Part shown: positions 25,254 through 34,652 of the stretch, piece by piece
Numbering within the stretch: the first letter of the stretch is position 1
Layout of the letters: every line of letters starts with the position of its first letter
Source: Olsenella sp. An285
GTDB lineage: Bacteria > Actinomycetota > Coriobacteriia > Coriobacteriales > Atopobiaceae
Assembly: GCF_002159625.1 (NCBI RefSeq)
Contig: NZ_NFIZ01000002.1
Span: 124,001 to 188,000 of the forward strand
Length of the DNA stretch: 64,000 bases
Direction of reading: 5' to 3'
Translations under genes and position numbers: made by a program
Notes under the pieces: generated by a model
The model's database searches: none
The model's input: only the letters and a program-made list of their open reading frames with translations
What the model was told of the DNA's origin: nothing

Positions 25254-25392
25254 CGTCATCCGGCTTTGGCAAAGTTCTGTTATTATCGGCGCGCATGTGT
25301 CGCCTCGTGACGGGGCGGCGCGACGTGGCATATTCTTATGGTTTGCGGTCAAACGCACGTACGTAACGCACTACCTGAAAGGTGTCTTCGGC

Positions 25393-26196
25393 ATGGCGAG
25401 CAACGCGAAGAAGGACAGGAAGCAGTCCAGCAAGAAGGGCGACGAGGCCGCCAAGAAGCGCAAGCCCGGCGAGCTCTCGCGCTTCCAGAAGATCGTCATC
25501 GTGGCGTTCATCGTGATCTTCGCCCTCTCCACGCTCGCGGGCGCCCTGGCGTCCGTGATGCAGACCCAGACCGCCGAGGACGCCTCGGAGGAGTCGCAGG
25601 AGACCACCGTCGAGACCGTCGATGGCAACTACGAGGGCATCGTCCAGGACCTCGAGTCCAAGGTGGCGGAGAACCCCGAGGACAAGGCGTCTCTGCTGAG
25701 CCTCGGCCGCTACTGCTTCTCGTGGGGCGCCAACGTGAGCTCGCTCGCCACCACCGACGAGGAGACCTCGCACGCCAACGAGCTCTTTGACAAGGCCATC
25801 GGCTACTACGACCAGTACCTCGAGCTCGAGGACTCGCCTGCGGCCCGCGTCGACCGCGCGCTCTGCCAGTACTACAAGGGAGATGCCGAGGCCGCGGCCA
25901 CGGAGCTCACCGAGGTCACCACGAACTCGCCCGACTACGCGCCGGCCTGGGCCAACCTGGGCATGCTCTACGAGACCCAGGGCCTCACCGACGAGGCGCG
26001 CGCTGCCTACGAGAAGGCGGCCGAGCTCGACCCGAGCGACGAGTACGGCGCCTACAGCTACGCCCAGCAGCGCATCTCCGCGCTGGACGAGGCGGCGGAG
26101 AGCGCCGAGGAGGACTCCGCCGACGACGCGGGGGAGACCGACGACGCCGCCCAGACCGACGCCGGCTCCGACGACTCGACCACCGAGAACAACTAG
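25393..26196 (+). CDS. Membrane-anchored TPR protein
   Basis: 267-aa protein with a lysine-rich cytoplasmic N-terminus (1-35) and one transmembrane helix (about 38-58, IVIVAFIVIFALSTLAGALA). The extracytoplasmic part carries tetratricopeptide repeats: LSLGRYCFSWG, then ALCQYYKGDAEAAATEL and WANLGMLYETQGLTDEARAAYEKAAELDP. The tail is very acidic and Ser/Thr-rich. TPRs mediate protein contacts. It heads the run TPR-STAS-TatA-TatC-TopA. The ATG at 25393 (MASNAKK) is chosen because the upstream frame crosses a palindrome and lacks membrane-protein character. Confidence 0.75.
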   Translation: MASNAKKDRKQSSKKGDEAAKKRKPGELSRFQKIVIVAFIVIFALSTLAGALASVMQTQTAEDASEESQETTVETVDGNYEGIVQDLESKVAENPEDKASLLSLGRYCFSWGANVSSLATTDEETSHANELFDKAIGYYDQYLELEDSPAARVDRALCQYYKGDAEAAATELTEVTTNSPDYAPAWANLGMLYETQGLTDEARAAYEKAAELDPSDEYGAYSYAQQRISALDEAAESAEEDSADDAGETDDAAQTDAGSDDSTTENN

Positions 26197-26216
26197 CTCA
26201 GTCCAGAGGAGGACCA

Positions 26217-26546
26217 ATGAGCCTTTCCATCACCGTCAGCAACGACGCCGCAGCGGACGGCGACGCCAGGAGCGTCGTCCTCGTGAGCGGCGAGGTGGAC
26301 GTATCCAACGCGGACGAGCTGCGCGCCGCGCTCGACGGCTGCCTCGAGGGCGGGGCCACGAGCCTCGTCGCCGACATCTCCGAGGTCCCCTACATCGACT
26401 CGACGGGCATCGGGGTCCTCGTGGGCGTCGCCCACCGCGCCGCCGAGAAGGGCGCGCGCTTCGAGGTCGCCCGCCCGCAGAGAAACGTCGCCCGCGTGCT
26501 CGGGCTCCTTGGGGTCGGCGCCGACCTCAACATCCGCGAGGCCTAG
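26217..26546 (+). CDS. STAS-domain anti-sigma factor antagonist
   Basis: 109-aa stand-alone STAS protein like SpoIIAA/RsbV. The core EVDVSNADELRAALDG and VADISEVPYIDSTGIGVLVGV are intact, with Ser in the DSTG position phosphorylated by partner kinases in this family. Such proteins release a sigma factor from its anti-sigma kinase when unphosphorylated. No RsbW-like kinase or cognate sigma gene is next to it, so its partner must be elsewhere. It starts 20 bp after the TPR gene and ends 37 bp before tatA. Confidence 0.85.
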   Translation: MSLSITVSNDAAADGDARSVVLVSGEVDVSNADELRAALDGCLEGGATSLVADISEVPYIDSTGIGVLVGVAHRAAEKGARFEVARPQRNVARVLGLLGVGADLNIREA

Positions 26547-26583
26547 TTCGGGCCGCCAGAGAACCAGGAGAAGGGATTCGCAG

Positions 26584-27285
26584 GTGCTAGGAATCGGAGA
26601 GGGCGAGCTCGTACTCATCGTGCTGTTCGCGTTCATGATCTTTGGGCCCGACAAGCTCCCCGGCATGGGCAGGACGCTCGGCCGGGCGCTCCGCCAGTTC
26701 AGGAACGCTCAGGAGGGCTTCACCGAGGTCGTGCAGACCAACATCGTGGACCCCGCCGCCGAGGTGATCAGCGACAACCCCAAGAAGCCCAACCGCAACC
26801 GCGCGGCTGAGCTCGAGGAGGACGCCGACCTCGACCTCCCCGAGGGCGAGGATGCCCCCAGGCCCAAGAGGACCGAGACCTTCGCCGAGCGCAAGAAGCG
26901 CCTCGCCGCCGAGAAGGCCGCCCGCGAGGCCGAGGCCAAGCAGGCCGCGGCCGCCGCGGGGGACGCCGAGAAGAGCCTCGACGCCGCCGACTCCGACGCC
27001 GACCTCGACGCGGACACCGATGCGGATGCCGCCATCGCCAAGGGCGCCGCAGCGAAGCCGCAGCCCGCCGGCGCAAAGGCCTCCAAGCCCGCCGGCAAGC
27101 CCTCCGCGGCCGACCTCTACTCGATGAAGCGCCCCTCCCGCCCGGCGAGCGCCGCCGGAAGCTCCGATGCTTCCCTCGACGCGAGTCACGAAGTGAGCGA
27201 GGAGCAAAGCGACGAGCGCCGAGCGGCCGAGGGAAGCATCGGAGCTTCCGACGGTGCCCCCGCGACCGACGAGAAGGAGGCGTAA
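26584..27285 (+). CDS. tatA: Twin-arginine translocase subunit TatA/TatB family
   Basis: 233-aa Tat component with the typical N-terminal helix and hinge (MLGIGEGELVLIVLFAFMIF then GPDKLPGMGRTLGRALRQFR) and a long acidic, Ala/Lys-rich cytoplasmic tail. The short N-terminus with Glu at positions 6 and 8 leaves TatA versus TatB open; the tail length is closer to TatB. It works with TatC, encoded 3 bp downstream, to export folded twin-arginine proteins. The GTG at 26584 is the start because the membrane helix begins there and AAGGGA lies seven bases upstream. A palindromic element of exactly 93 bp (27157-27249) is translated as residues 192-222. Confidence 0.88.
   Translation: MLGIGEGELVLIVLFAFMIFGPDKLPGMGRTLGRALRQFRNAQEGFTEVVQTNIVDPAAEVISDNPKKPNRNRAAELEEDADLDLPEGEDAPRPKRTETFAERKKRLAAEKAAREAEAKQAAAAAGDAEKSLDAADSDADLDADTDADAAIAKGAAAKPQPAGAKASKPAGKPSAADLYSMKRPSRPASAAGSSDASLDASHEVSEEQSDERRAAEGSIGASDGAPATDEKEA
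27157..27249. repeat. Palindromic element within tatA
   Basis: Perfect 22-bp arms, GGAAGCTCCGATGCTTCCCT plus CG (27157-27178) and the exact complement (27228-27249), enclose a 49-nt loop rich in GAGCGA-type repeats. Total length is 93 bp, a multiple of three, so the tatA frame is kept. Confidence 0.85.
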
Positions 27286-27288
27286 CCC

Positions 27289-28077
27289 ATGCCGATCGGA
27301 CCCGCACGCATGCCCATCATGGATCACCTCGGCGAGCTGCGCCGCCGCGTCACCATCATCGTGGTCTCCGTGATCGTCTGCGCCCTCATCGTCTACTTCG
27401 CCACGCCCGCGCTCATCGAGCTCATGATCGGCCAGATCGAGGCCGCCATGCGCGGCGCCACGCTCGTGGTCACCACGGTGCTCGGCGGCTTCACCATACG
27501 ATTCAAGGTCGCCCTGTTCTTCTCGGTGATCATATGCAGCCCGATCATCATCTGGGAGGTCCTCGCGTTCTTCCTGCCGGCGCTCAAGCCCAACGAGCGC
27601 AAGTGGGTCGTCCCCACGGTGGCGGCGATGGTGTTCCTCTTCTTCCTGGGCATGCTCTTCTGCTTCTTCGTGGTGCAGTCCGCCGCCTTTGGCTGGCTGC
27701 TCGACCAGTCCTTCGAGATCGGCACCATCATGCCGAGCGCCGAGGACTACCTCGACATCTACATGCTGCTGGAGATCGGCTTTGGCCTCGCGTTCCAGCT
27801 GCCGCTCGTGATCTTCTACCTCTCGATCCTCCACCTGGTGCCGTACCGCACCTTCCGTCAGCAGTGGCGCATCGTCTACGTGGCCTTCATGGTGCTCTCC
27901 GCCGTGGTCACGCCCGACGCCTCGCCCGTTACGATGGTTCTCATGTTCGCCGTCCTCATCGCCCTCTACGAGGTCGCCCTGGCCATCTCGCGCTACGTCA
28001 TCATCGCGCGCGACGGCAAGGAGGCGCTCAAGTGGGGCCGCGAGGACTACGAGCAGCGCGAATTCGACAAGCTCTAG
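27289..28077 (+). CDS. tatC: Twin-arginine translocase subunit TatC
   Basis: 262-aa polytopic protein with six membrane helices and the TatC hallmarks MDHLGELRRR near residues 7-16, the F-x-K-V-A-L region and FGLAFQLPLVIFYL. TatC binds the twin-arginine signal and recruits TatA. The ATG at 27289 has GGAGG upstream. It starts 3 bp after tatA and is followed by topA after 12 bp, so all are cotranscribed. Confidence 0.95.
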   Translation: MPIGPARMPIMDHLGELRRRVTIIVVSVIVCALIVYFATPALIELMIGQIEAAMRGATLVVTTVLGGFTIRFKVALFFSVIICSPIIIWEVLAFFLPALKPNERKWVVPTVAAMVFLFFLGMLFCFFVVQSAAFGWLLDQSFEIGTIMPSAEDYLDIYMLLEIGFGLAFQLPLVIFYLSILHLVPYRTFRQQWRIVYVAFMVLSAVVTPDASPVTMVLMFAVLIALYEVALAISRYVIIARDGKEALKWGREDYEQREFDKL

Positions 28078-28089
28078 GCAGGTGATGGC

Positions 28090-30615
28090 GTGAGGCTCAT
28101 CGTCACCGAGAAGAACGACGCCGCGCAGCAGATCGCGCGGCTCCTCTCCGAGTCCGGCAAGCCCCAGGCGGACAAGGTCTACAACACGCCGGTCTACCGC
28201 TTCCGCATGGGAGGGGAGGACTGCGTGACCATCGGCCTGCGCGGCCACATCCTCAAGGTGGACTTCCCCGTGCAGCTGACCTTTGACCCGGAGAGCGGCT
28301 GGCAGGGCCTCACGGCGGACGGGGAGCTCCTCCCCGCGGACGTGCCCGACGGGCTCGAGCGCCCGCCCTACAAGTCCCGACGCAAGCCCTACCTCTCCAA
28401 CGGCATCGACCTCAAGGGCTGGAAGATCGCGAGCCTGCCGTACCTGGTGTGGGCCCCCATCGAGAAGCTCCCCGCCGAGAAGGAGATCATCCGCGCGCTC
28501 AAGAACCTCGCCAAGAAGGCAGACTCCGTGGTCATAGGCACGGACTTCGACCGCGAGGGCGAGCTCATAGGCTCGGACGCCCTGCGCCAGATCCGCGAGG
28601 TCGCGCCGGACGTCCCCGTGGCGCGCGCCCGCTACTCCGCCTTCACCAAGGCAGAGATCGACCACGCCTTCGCCAACCTCGTGGAGCTGGACCAGGACCT
28701 CGCCGACGCCGGCGAGTCCCGCCAGTACATCGACCTCATCTGGGGCGCCGTCCTCACGCGCTACCTCACCGCCGCGCGCTGGAGCGGCCTGGGCAACGTG
28801 CGCTCCGCCGGCCGCGTGCAGACGCCCACGCTCGCCCTGGTGGTCGAGCGCGAGCGCGAGCGCCTTGCCTTCAGGCCCGAGGACTACTGGGTCATCCAGG
28901 GCCAGGGCGAGAAGGACGGCGAGGACTTCCGCATGACGCACGCCACGGCGCGCTTCTGGGAGAAGGACGCCGCGGACGCCGCGCTCTCTCACGTGAAGGA
29001 CGCAACGGAGGGCCGCGTCACGGCGGTGGAGCGCAAGAGCCGCACGCAGCGCCCGCCCGCGCCGTTCAACACCACCTCGCTCCAGGCGGCCGCCGCCGCG
29101 GAGGGCATCTCTCCCGCGCGCACCATGCGCCTTGCCGAGAGCCTCTACATGGACGGCCTCATCTCGTACCCGCGCGTGGACAACACCGTCTATCCCAGCT
29201 CGCTCGACCTGCGCGACTGCGTGCGCACCCTCGCCAAGGTCCCGCAGTACGCCGGCACCTGCCAGGCGCTCCTCTCGCAGGGCAAGCTCACGGCCACCCG
29301 CGGCAAGCAGGAGACCACGGACCACCCGCCCATCTACCCCACTGCGGCGGCCAACCCGGACTCGCTGCAGCCGGCGGCGTGGAAGCTCTACAACCTCATC
29401 GCACGGCGCTTCCTGGCCACGCTCATGGGGCCCGCCACGATCGAGGGCACCAAGGTCACGATCGACGTGGAGGGCGAGCCCTTCACCGTCTCTGGCAGCG
29501 TGCTCGCGAACCCGGGCTTCCGAGCGATCTACCCCTACGGCCTCAAGAAGGACGACCAGCTCCCGGCGCTTGCCGAGGGCGACGTCGTTGGGGTCTGGGA
29601 CATGGAGCTCCTGGCCAAGCAGACCGAGCCGCCCGCGCGCTACAGCCAGGGCAAGCTCATCCAGGAGATGGAGAAGCGGGGCCTCGGCACCAAGTCCACG
29701 CGCGCGAGCATCATCGACACGCTCTACGAGCGCAAGTACTTCAAGAACGACCCGATCGAGCCGAGCCAGCTGGGCATGGCCATCATCGACGCGCTGCATA
29801 CGTACGCCCCGCGCATCACCTCGGCCGACATGACGGCCGAGCTCGAGGACGACATGACGCGCGTGGCGGACGGCGCCGAGACGCAGGAGCAGGTCGTGAA
29901 CCACTCCCGCGCCCTTCTCGCCGGCCTCATGGACGCGCTCGTGGAGCACACGGACGACCTCTCCGAGCAGATCGCGGACGCCGTCACCGCGGACGCCAAG
30001 ATTGGCACGTGCCCCAAGTGCGGCAAGGACCTCGTGGTGAAGACCTCCGCCAAGACCCGCGGCAGCTTCGCCGGCTGCATGGGCTGGCCGGAGTGCGACG
30101 TCACCTACCCGCTGCCCCAGGGCAAGATCTCCGCGCTCGAGGGCGAGGGCGCGGTGTGCCCGGAGTGCGGCGCGCCCCGCGTGAAGGTGCAGCCGTTCCG
30201 CAGCCGCGCGTACGAGACCTGCATCAACCCGGCCTGCCCAACCAACCGCGAGCCGGACGTGGACGTGGGTGCCTGCCCCGCGTGCGCGGAGGCCGGACGC
30301 GAGGGGCGCCTGGTGGCGCACAAGTCCGAGAAGAGCGGCAAGCGCTTCATCCGCTGCACCAACTACGACGACTGCGGCACGAGCTACCCGCTGCCCGCCC
30401 GCGGCGCCCTGGAGGCCACCGGCGAGACGTGCCCGGACTGCGGCGCGCCGCTCGTGGTGGTGACCACCGCCCGCGGCCCCTGGAAGCTCTGTCCCAACAT
30501 GAGCTGCCCCGGGCGCGAGAAGAAGGAGGCCGCGCGGTCCTCGCGAGGGCGCGGACGCGCCGGCGGCTCGAAGAAGCCCACGTCAAAGAGGGCTTCTACC
30601 CGCAAGAAGTCCTAG
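28090..30615 (+). CDS. topA: Type IA DNA topoisomerase I, archaeal-like form
   Basis: 841-aa topoisomerase. The TOPRIM domain lies at the N-terminus (GTDFDREGELIGSD gives the acidic metal ligands), the catalytic Tyr360 in SYPRVDN, and the conserved SAGRVQTPTLALVVERE. These sequences match archaeal topoisomerase I and topoisomerase III more than E. coli TopA. The C-terminus carries four C4 zinc ribbons from residue 641 (CPKCG, CPECG, CPACA, CPDCG starts) and a basic tail. It relaxes negative supercoils. The GTG at 28090 follows GGTGAT. GAGAAGAAC encodes residues 7-9. Confidence 0.9.
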   Translation: MRLIVTEKNDAAQQIARLLSESGKPQADKVYNTPVYRFRMGGEDCVTIGLRGHILKVDFPVQLTFDPESGWQGLTADGELLPADVPDGLERPPYKSRRKPYLSNGIDLKGWKIASLPYLVWAPIEKLPAEKEIIRALKNLAKKADSVVIGTDFDREGELIGSDALRQIREVAPDVPVARARYSAFTKAEIDHAFANLVELDQDLADAGESRQYIDLIWGAVLTRYLTAARWSGLGNVRSAGRVQTPTLALVVERERERLAFRPEDYWVIQGQGEKDGEDFRMTHATARFWEKDAADAALSHVKDATEGRVTAVERKSRTQRPPAPFNTTSLQAAAAAEGISPARTMRLAESLYMDGLISYPRVDNTVYPSSLDLRDCVRTLAKVPQYAGTCQALLSQGKLTATRGKQETTDHPPIYPTAAANPDSLQPAAWKLYNLIARRFLATLMGPATIEGTKVTIDVEGEPFTVSGSVLANPGFRAIYPYGLKKDDQLPALAEGDVVGVWDMELLAKQTEPPARYSQGKLIQEMEKRGLGTKSTRASIIDTLYERKYFKNDPIEPSQLGMAIIDALHTYAPRITSADMTAELEDDMTRVADGAETQEQVVNHSRALLAGLMDALVEHTDDLSEQIADAVTADAKIGTCPKCGKDLVVKTSAKTRGSFAGCMGWPECDVTYPLPQGKISALEGEGAVCPECGAPRVKVQPFRSRAYETCINPACPTNREPDVDVGACPACAEAGREGRLVAHKSEKSGKRFIRCTNYDDCGTSYPLPARGALEATGETCPDCGAPLVVVTTARGPWKLCPNMSCPGREKKEAARSSRGRGRAGGSKKPTSKRASTRKKS

Positions 30616-30689
30616 TCCCCGGCATCTGGGCGGTTCGCCGTATCATGGCATAAGGAACTGTCCCCCGTATCCATGTTGGGAGCCGTCCG

Positions 30690-32528
30690 ATGCTGGACCT
30701 CAAGCGCGTTCTTGCGAGCAAGCCCAGAAAGCCGGAGCACGTTGAGCTCGCGACGCTCTGGACCCCGTGGGGCGAGAAGATCGCGGCGGGTCAGGGGGAC
30801 CTCCCTCCCGCCTCGCACCCGCGCCCCCAGCTCGAGCGCGACGCCTGGACCTCGCTCGACGGCTGGTGGGAGTGCGCGTTCGTGCACGCTGAGGACGCCG
30901 GTGACACTTGGCGCCTGGCAACGCCCCCGGCGGACGGCTGGCTGCCCATACGCGTGCCCTTCTCGCCCGAGGCGCCGCTCTCCGGCGTGGGCCGGCAGCT
31001 CCAGCCGAGCGAGCTGCTCTGGTATCGCAGGACCTTCGAGGCCCCCGAGCTCTCCGCGAGCGAGCGCCTCGTGCTGCACTTCGAGGCCGTGGACTGGGCG
31101 AGCGCGGTCTACGTGAACGGCGTCCCCGTATGCGAGCACGTGGGCGGCTACCTGCCCTTCTCGGCTGACGTCACCGACGCGCTGCGTCCGGGGGCAAACC
31201 ACCTCGCGCTCTGCGTCTTCGACCCCAGCGACGCGGGCACCCAGCTGCGCGGCAAGCAGCGCCTGGAGCGCGGCGGCATCTGGTACACGGCCCAGAGCGG
31301 CATCTGGCAGGACGTGTGGTACGAGGTCGTGCCCGCGGTCCGCGTGACGTCGCTCGAGGTGGACGCGCGCATCCGCGGGGGCGAGGGGGAGCTCGTGCTC
31401 GGGGCCCGCGTCACGGGCGGGGGCACGCTCATCGCGAGGCTGCTCGACGGGGGCCGGGAGGTGGCGCGCGCCTCCGTGCGCACCGCCGGGGGCCGCGAGC
31501 TTCGCCTGAGGCTCGACGTTGCCGAGCCTCACCTCTGGCGCCCGATCGACCCGCACCTCTACGACATCGAGCTCGCCTTTGGCACCGACCTCGTGCGCAG
31601 CTACTGCGGCTTTCGCAGCGTGGAGGTTCGGCCCGACGGCGCCGGCGTCCGGCGCGTCCACCTCAACGGCAAGGCCCTCTTTCTGCGCGGGGTGCTCGAC
31701 CAGGGGTACTGGCCGGACGGCCTCATGACCGCCCCCTCCGAGGCGGCCTTCGTCCGCGACATCCTCGCCGCGCGCGAGATGGCCTTCAACCTGCTGCGCA
31801 TGCACCTGAAGGTCGAGTCGCGCCGCTTCTACGCGCTCTGCGACCGCCTGGGCATCCTCGTGTGGCAGGACATGGTCTCGGGCGGCGGCGCCTACGACCC
31901 CTGGCACACGAGCTACCTGCCCACGCTCCTGCGCGCGAGCTGGGGCCTGGTGTCCGACGAGGGCCCGAGCTCCGCGCGCCGGCTCTCCGCGGACGACCCG
32001 CGCTACCGCCGCGAGTGGCGCGAGGCCTGCGAGGGGACGATCCGGCTGCTCCGGGGCCACCCCTGCGTGGTTGGCTGGACGCTCTTCAACGAGGGTTGGG
32101 GCCAGTTCGACGCCCGAGGGGCCTGCGAGGACGTGCGCGCGCTCGACCCCACGCGGCTCGTCACCGCGTCGAGCGGGTGGTACGACCGACTCTGCGGGGA
32201 CGTCCAAAGCGTCCACAACTACTTCCGCCCGCTCGCGGTCTGGCGGGATCCCGCCCGCGAGCCCCGTGCGTTCGTGATATCGGAGTTCGGCGGCGTGAGC
32301 TGGTCGGTTCCCGGTCACGTGAGCCTCGAGACGTCCTACGGCTACGAGGCGGCGGGAGACGGACCGGAGTTCGCGCGCGAGGCGCGCGGGCTTCTGGACC
32401 GGGCGCTCGCGCTGCGTGAGAGAGGGCTGGCCGGGTACGTGTACACGCAGCTCAGCGATGTCGAGGAGGAGACCAACGGCCTCCTCACCTATGATCGGCG
32501 GGTCAACAAGCTGGCCGCCGAGGAGTAA
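30690..32528 (+). CDS. Glycoside hydrolase family 2 enzyme
   Basis: 612-aa cytoplasmic glycosidase. An N-terminal jelly-roll sugar-binding domain (about 40-200, WYRRTFEAPEL ... VYVNGVPVCEHVGGYLPF) is followed by an immunoglobulin-like domain and a TIM barrel. The likely acid/base is Glu468 in LFNEGWGQ and the nucleophile is Glu532 in VISEFGG. Members are beta-galactosidases, beta-glucuronidases or beta-mannosidases; the specificity cannot be read. There is no signal peptide, so the sugar must be imported first. It is preceded by a 74-bp gap after topA and starts at an ATG with GGAG-like sequence upstream. Confidence 0.85.
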   Translation: MLDLKRVLASKPRKPEHVELATLWTPWGEKIAAGQGDLPPASHPRPQLERDAWTSLDGWWECAFVHAEDAGDTWRLATPPADGWLPIRVPFSPEAPLSGVGRQLQPSELLWYRRTFEAPELSASERLVLHFEAVDWASAVYVNGVPVCEHVGGYLPFSADVTDALRPGANHLALCVFDPSDAGTQLRGKQRLERGGIWYTAQSGIWQDVWYEVVPAVRVTSLEVDARIRGGEGELVLGARVTGGGTLIARLLDGGREVARASVRTAGGRELRLRLDVAEPHLWRPIDPHLYDIELAFGTDLVRSYCGFRSVEVRPDGAGVRRVHLNGKALFLRGVLDQGYWPDGLMTAPSEAAFVRDILAAREMAFNLLRMHLKVESRRFYALCDRLGILVWQDMVSGGGAYDPWHTSYLPTLLRASWGLVSDEGPSSARRLSADDPRYRREWREACEGTIRLLRGHPCVVGWTLFNEGWGQFDARGACEDVRALDPTRLVTASSGWYDRLCGDVQSVHNYFRPLAVWRDPAREPRAFVISEFGGVSWSVPGHVSLETSYGYEAAGDGPEFAREARGLLDRALALRERGLAGYVYTQLSDVEEETNGLLTYDRRVNKLAAEE

Positions 32529-32662
32529 GGTGGACGACGTCATGTCTCGCGTCCGCCACTGAGGGCACGATTTCGTCCCCAGCCTCATTTGTAGGGTGTT
32601 TCACGGGCGCCCCCAAGAGTAGGAAAAGATTAGAAATCTGATGAACTGCAGGTAGATTGACC

Positions 32663-32716
32663 GCTCAGTTTGTTGGGTATCTCGAAGGCCGCTCTCAAAA
32701 CACCCAACAAATGAGC
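32663..32716. repeat. Hairpin in the gap before tmk
   Basis: GCTCAGTTTGTTGGGT (32663-32678) and ACCCAACAAATGAGC (32702-32716) are complementary apart from one bulged base, with a 23-nt loop. It is AT-richer than its surroundings. It may end the GH2 transcript or be another mobile palindrome. The rest of the 337-bp gap (32529-32865) shows nothing else convincing except a GCTACCAT -10-like box at 32825. Confidence 0.55.
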
Positions 32717-32865
32717 AGCGTGCTCGAATGTGGGGTCGCGGCCTCCGTTCGCCCACGCCGAGGGGGCAAACGGGCGCAGCCGCATGGTTTTCCTGCGAGA
32801 CGCGACGTCGGCGGGCCCCCGCGCGCTACCATGAAGAGTCTGGTAGTAGACCCGGAGGGAGGCTC

Positions 32866-33501
32866 ATGGGCGCGCGCGGTGTGTTCATCACGCTCGAGGG
32901 GGCGGACGGCTGCGGAAAGTCCACGCAGGCGGCGCTGCTCGAGACGAGGCTCGCTGCGCTCGGCCGCGAGGTCGTGCGTCTGCGCGAGCCCGGTGGCACC
33001 GCCATCTCCGAGAAGGTCCGCGCCCTGCTCCTGGACCCCGCCAACGAGGAGATGTCCCCGGAGTGCGAGCTGCTGCTCTACGAGGCCAGCCGCGCCCAGC
33101 TCACGCGTCAGGTGATCGAGCCCGCGCTCGCTCGCGGGGCCGTGGTGCTGTGCGACCGCTACTACGACTCCACCTACGCCTACCAGGCGGGCGGACGAGG
33201 CCTGGACGAGACGCTCGTCCGTCAGTCCAACGTCCTGGGAAGCTGCGGCCGCGTCCCGGACCGCACCCTCGTGCTCGACCTCGACCCGGCGACCGCCTTC
33301 GCGCGCGCCACGTCGGGCGGGGCGGATCGCATGGAGGCGGAGGGCCTCGCGTTTCAGGAGCGCGTTCGCGCCGCGTACCTTCGCCTTGCCAACGAGGAGC
33401 CCACGCGTGTGCGCGTCGTGGACGCCTCGGGTGCGGAGGGCGAGGTCACGGCTCGGCTGCTGGGCTCCCTGGAGGACCTGGTCCCCGGGGCGGAGAGGTG
33501 A
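32866..33501 (+). CDS. tmk: Thymidylate kinase
   Basis: 211-aa dTMP kinase with P-loop EGADGCGKST near residues 11-20, the dTMP-binding REPGGT, the DRY-type CDRYYDST and a LID region with ATSGGADRM. It converts dTMP to dTDP for DNA synthesis. The ATG at 32866 follows GGAGGGAGG. Overlapping reading and 5-bp spacing with holB, then holB-ricT overlap, define a three-gene operon common in Gram-positive bacteria. Confidence 0.93.
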   Translation: MGARGVFITLEGADGCGKSTQAALLETRLAALGREVVRLREPGGTAISEKVRALLLDPANEEMSPECELLLYEASRAQLTRQVIEPALARGAVVLCDRYYDSTYAYQAGGRGLDETLVRQSNVLGSCGRVPDRTLVLDLDPATAFARATSGGADRMEAEGLAFQERVRAAYLRLANEEPTRVRVVDASGAEGEVTARLLGSLEDLVPGAER

Positions 33502-33506
33502 GCGCC

Positions 33507-34652
33507 GTGACCCGACGCACCGCCCTGCCCGCCGCCCTGGACGCCCTGTCCGACCAGCCGCGCGTCCGCGACTTTCTGGCATCCGCCCTCGCGGAGGGAC
33601 GCCTCTCCCACGCCTACCTCTTCGTGGGCGTGCCGGGGTCCGGCAAGCACGAGGCAGCTGAGGCGCTGGCCAAGTGCGTGGTGTGCCCGTCCGGCGGGGA
33701 CGCCACCTGCGACGAGTGCCGCCGCGTGGCGCACCGCACGCACCCGGACGTACACTGGCTCGAGCCTGGGAGCGCCACGGGCTACCTCGCCGCCCAGATC
33801 CGCGACCTCATCGCCGACGTCAGTCTCGCGCCCGTGCGGGCCAAGACCAAGGTCTACGTGCTCCAGCGCTGCGAGCTGCTTCGCGGAACGGCGGCAAACG
33901 CCCTGCTCAAGACTCTCGAGGAGCCGCCCGAGAACGTGATGTTCGTCCTCTGCGGCCGCAGCGTCGCCGCCATGCTCCCCACCATCGTCTCACGCTGCCA
34001 GCAGGTCCCCTTCCGCGTGGTCTCACCCGCGTCCGGCCTCGAGTCCGTCATGCGCTCCTGCGCGGCGAGCCGCGCGGAGGCCCAGGTGGCGCTCGCGGTG
34101 GCGGGCACCCCCGCGCGTGCCGCGGACTACCTGCGCTCCACCGCCCGACAGCAGGTCAGGCGCCTCGTGGTGGACACGCTGGACTCGCTCGCCCGCGACG
34201 ACTCGTGGGACGTCCTCCTTGCCGCGCGCGAGATCGTGGCGGCGGTGGCCGTGCCCCTCGCGGACGTCAGGCAGGCGCAGGAGGACGCGCTGCGCGAGAG
34301 CCAGGACTTCCTCACCTCCGCCGCGCTCAAGCAGGTGGAGGACGCCAACAAGCGCGAGCTCACCGCCCGTGAGCGTTCGGGTATGATGGAAGCCCTGGCT
34401 GCCGTCGACTCGCTCCTGCGCGACGTGCTCCTGCGCTGCGAGGACGTCTCGTCGGAGCTCGTGAACGAGGACGCGGCGGCAACCGTCGACCGCATCGCCG
34501 CGGCGTCGGACACCGCCGGCGTGCTGCGCGCCCTCGAGGCGAGCGCGCGCGCCGCGGACGACCTCGCGCACAACGTATCGCCCCAGCTGACCCTCGAGGT
34601 CATGCTGCTTTCCATCAAGGAGGCGCTCACATGCCCACCGTCATCCCGGTGA
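33507..34652 (+). CDS. holB: DNA polymerase III delta-prime subunit
   Basis: 381-aa clamp-loader subunit of the AAA+ fold. AYLFVGVPGSGKHEAAEALAK is the P-loop region, a zinc module CVVCPSGGDATCDECRR follows, and NALLKTLEEPPENVMFVL and SRCQ represent the sensor and arginine-finger regions typical of DnaX/HolB. It works with the DNA polymerase III holoenzyme. The GTG at 33507 is five bases after the tmk stop. The last 22 bp overlap ricT. Confidence 0.9.
   Translation: MTRRTALPAALDALSDQPRVRDFLASALAEGRLSHAYLFVGVPGSGKHEAAEALAKCVVCPSGGDATCDECRRVAHRTHPDVHWLEPGSATGYLAAQIRDLIADVSLAPVRAKTKVYVLQRCELLRGTAANALLKTLEEPPENVMFVLCGRSVAAMLPTIVSRCQQVPFRVVSPASGLESVMRSCAASRAEAQVALAVAGTPARAADYLRSTARQQVRRLVVDTLDSLARDDSWDVLLAAREIVAAVAVPLADVRQAQEDALRESQDFLTSAALKQVEDANKRELTARERSGMMEALAAVDSLLRDVLLRCEDVSSELVNEDAAATVDRIAAASDTAGVLRALEASARAADDLAHNVSPQLTLEVMLLSIKEALTCPPSSR

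Noticed and set aside
26587-30321. A 1244-codon open frame on the minus strand
   Set aside because: It lies antisense to the STAS-Tat-TopA genes, is His/Arg/Gly/Val-rich without domains, and mirrors third-position GC of the real genes.
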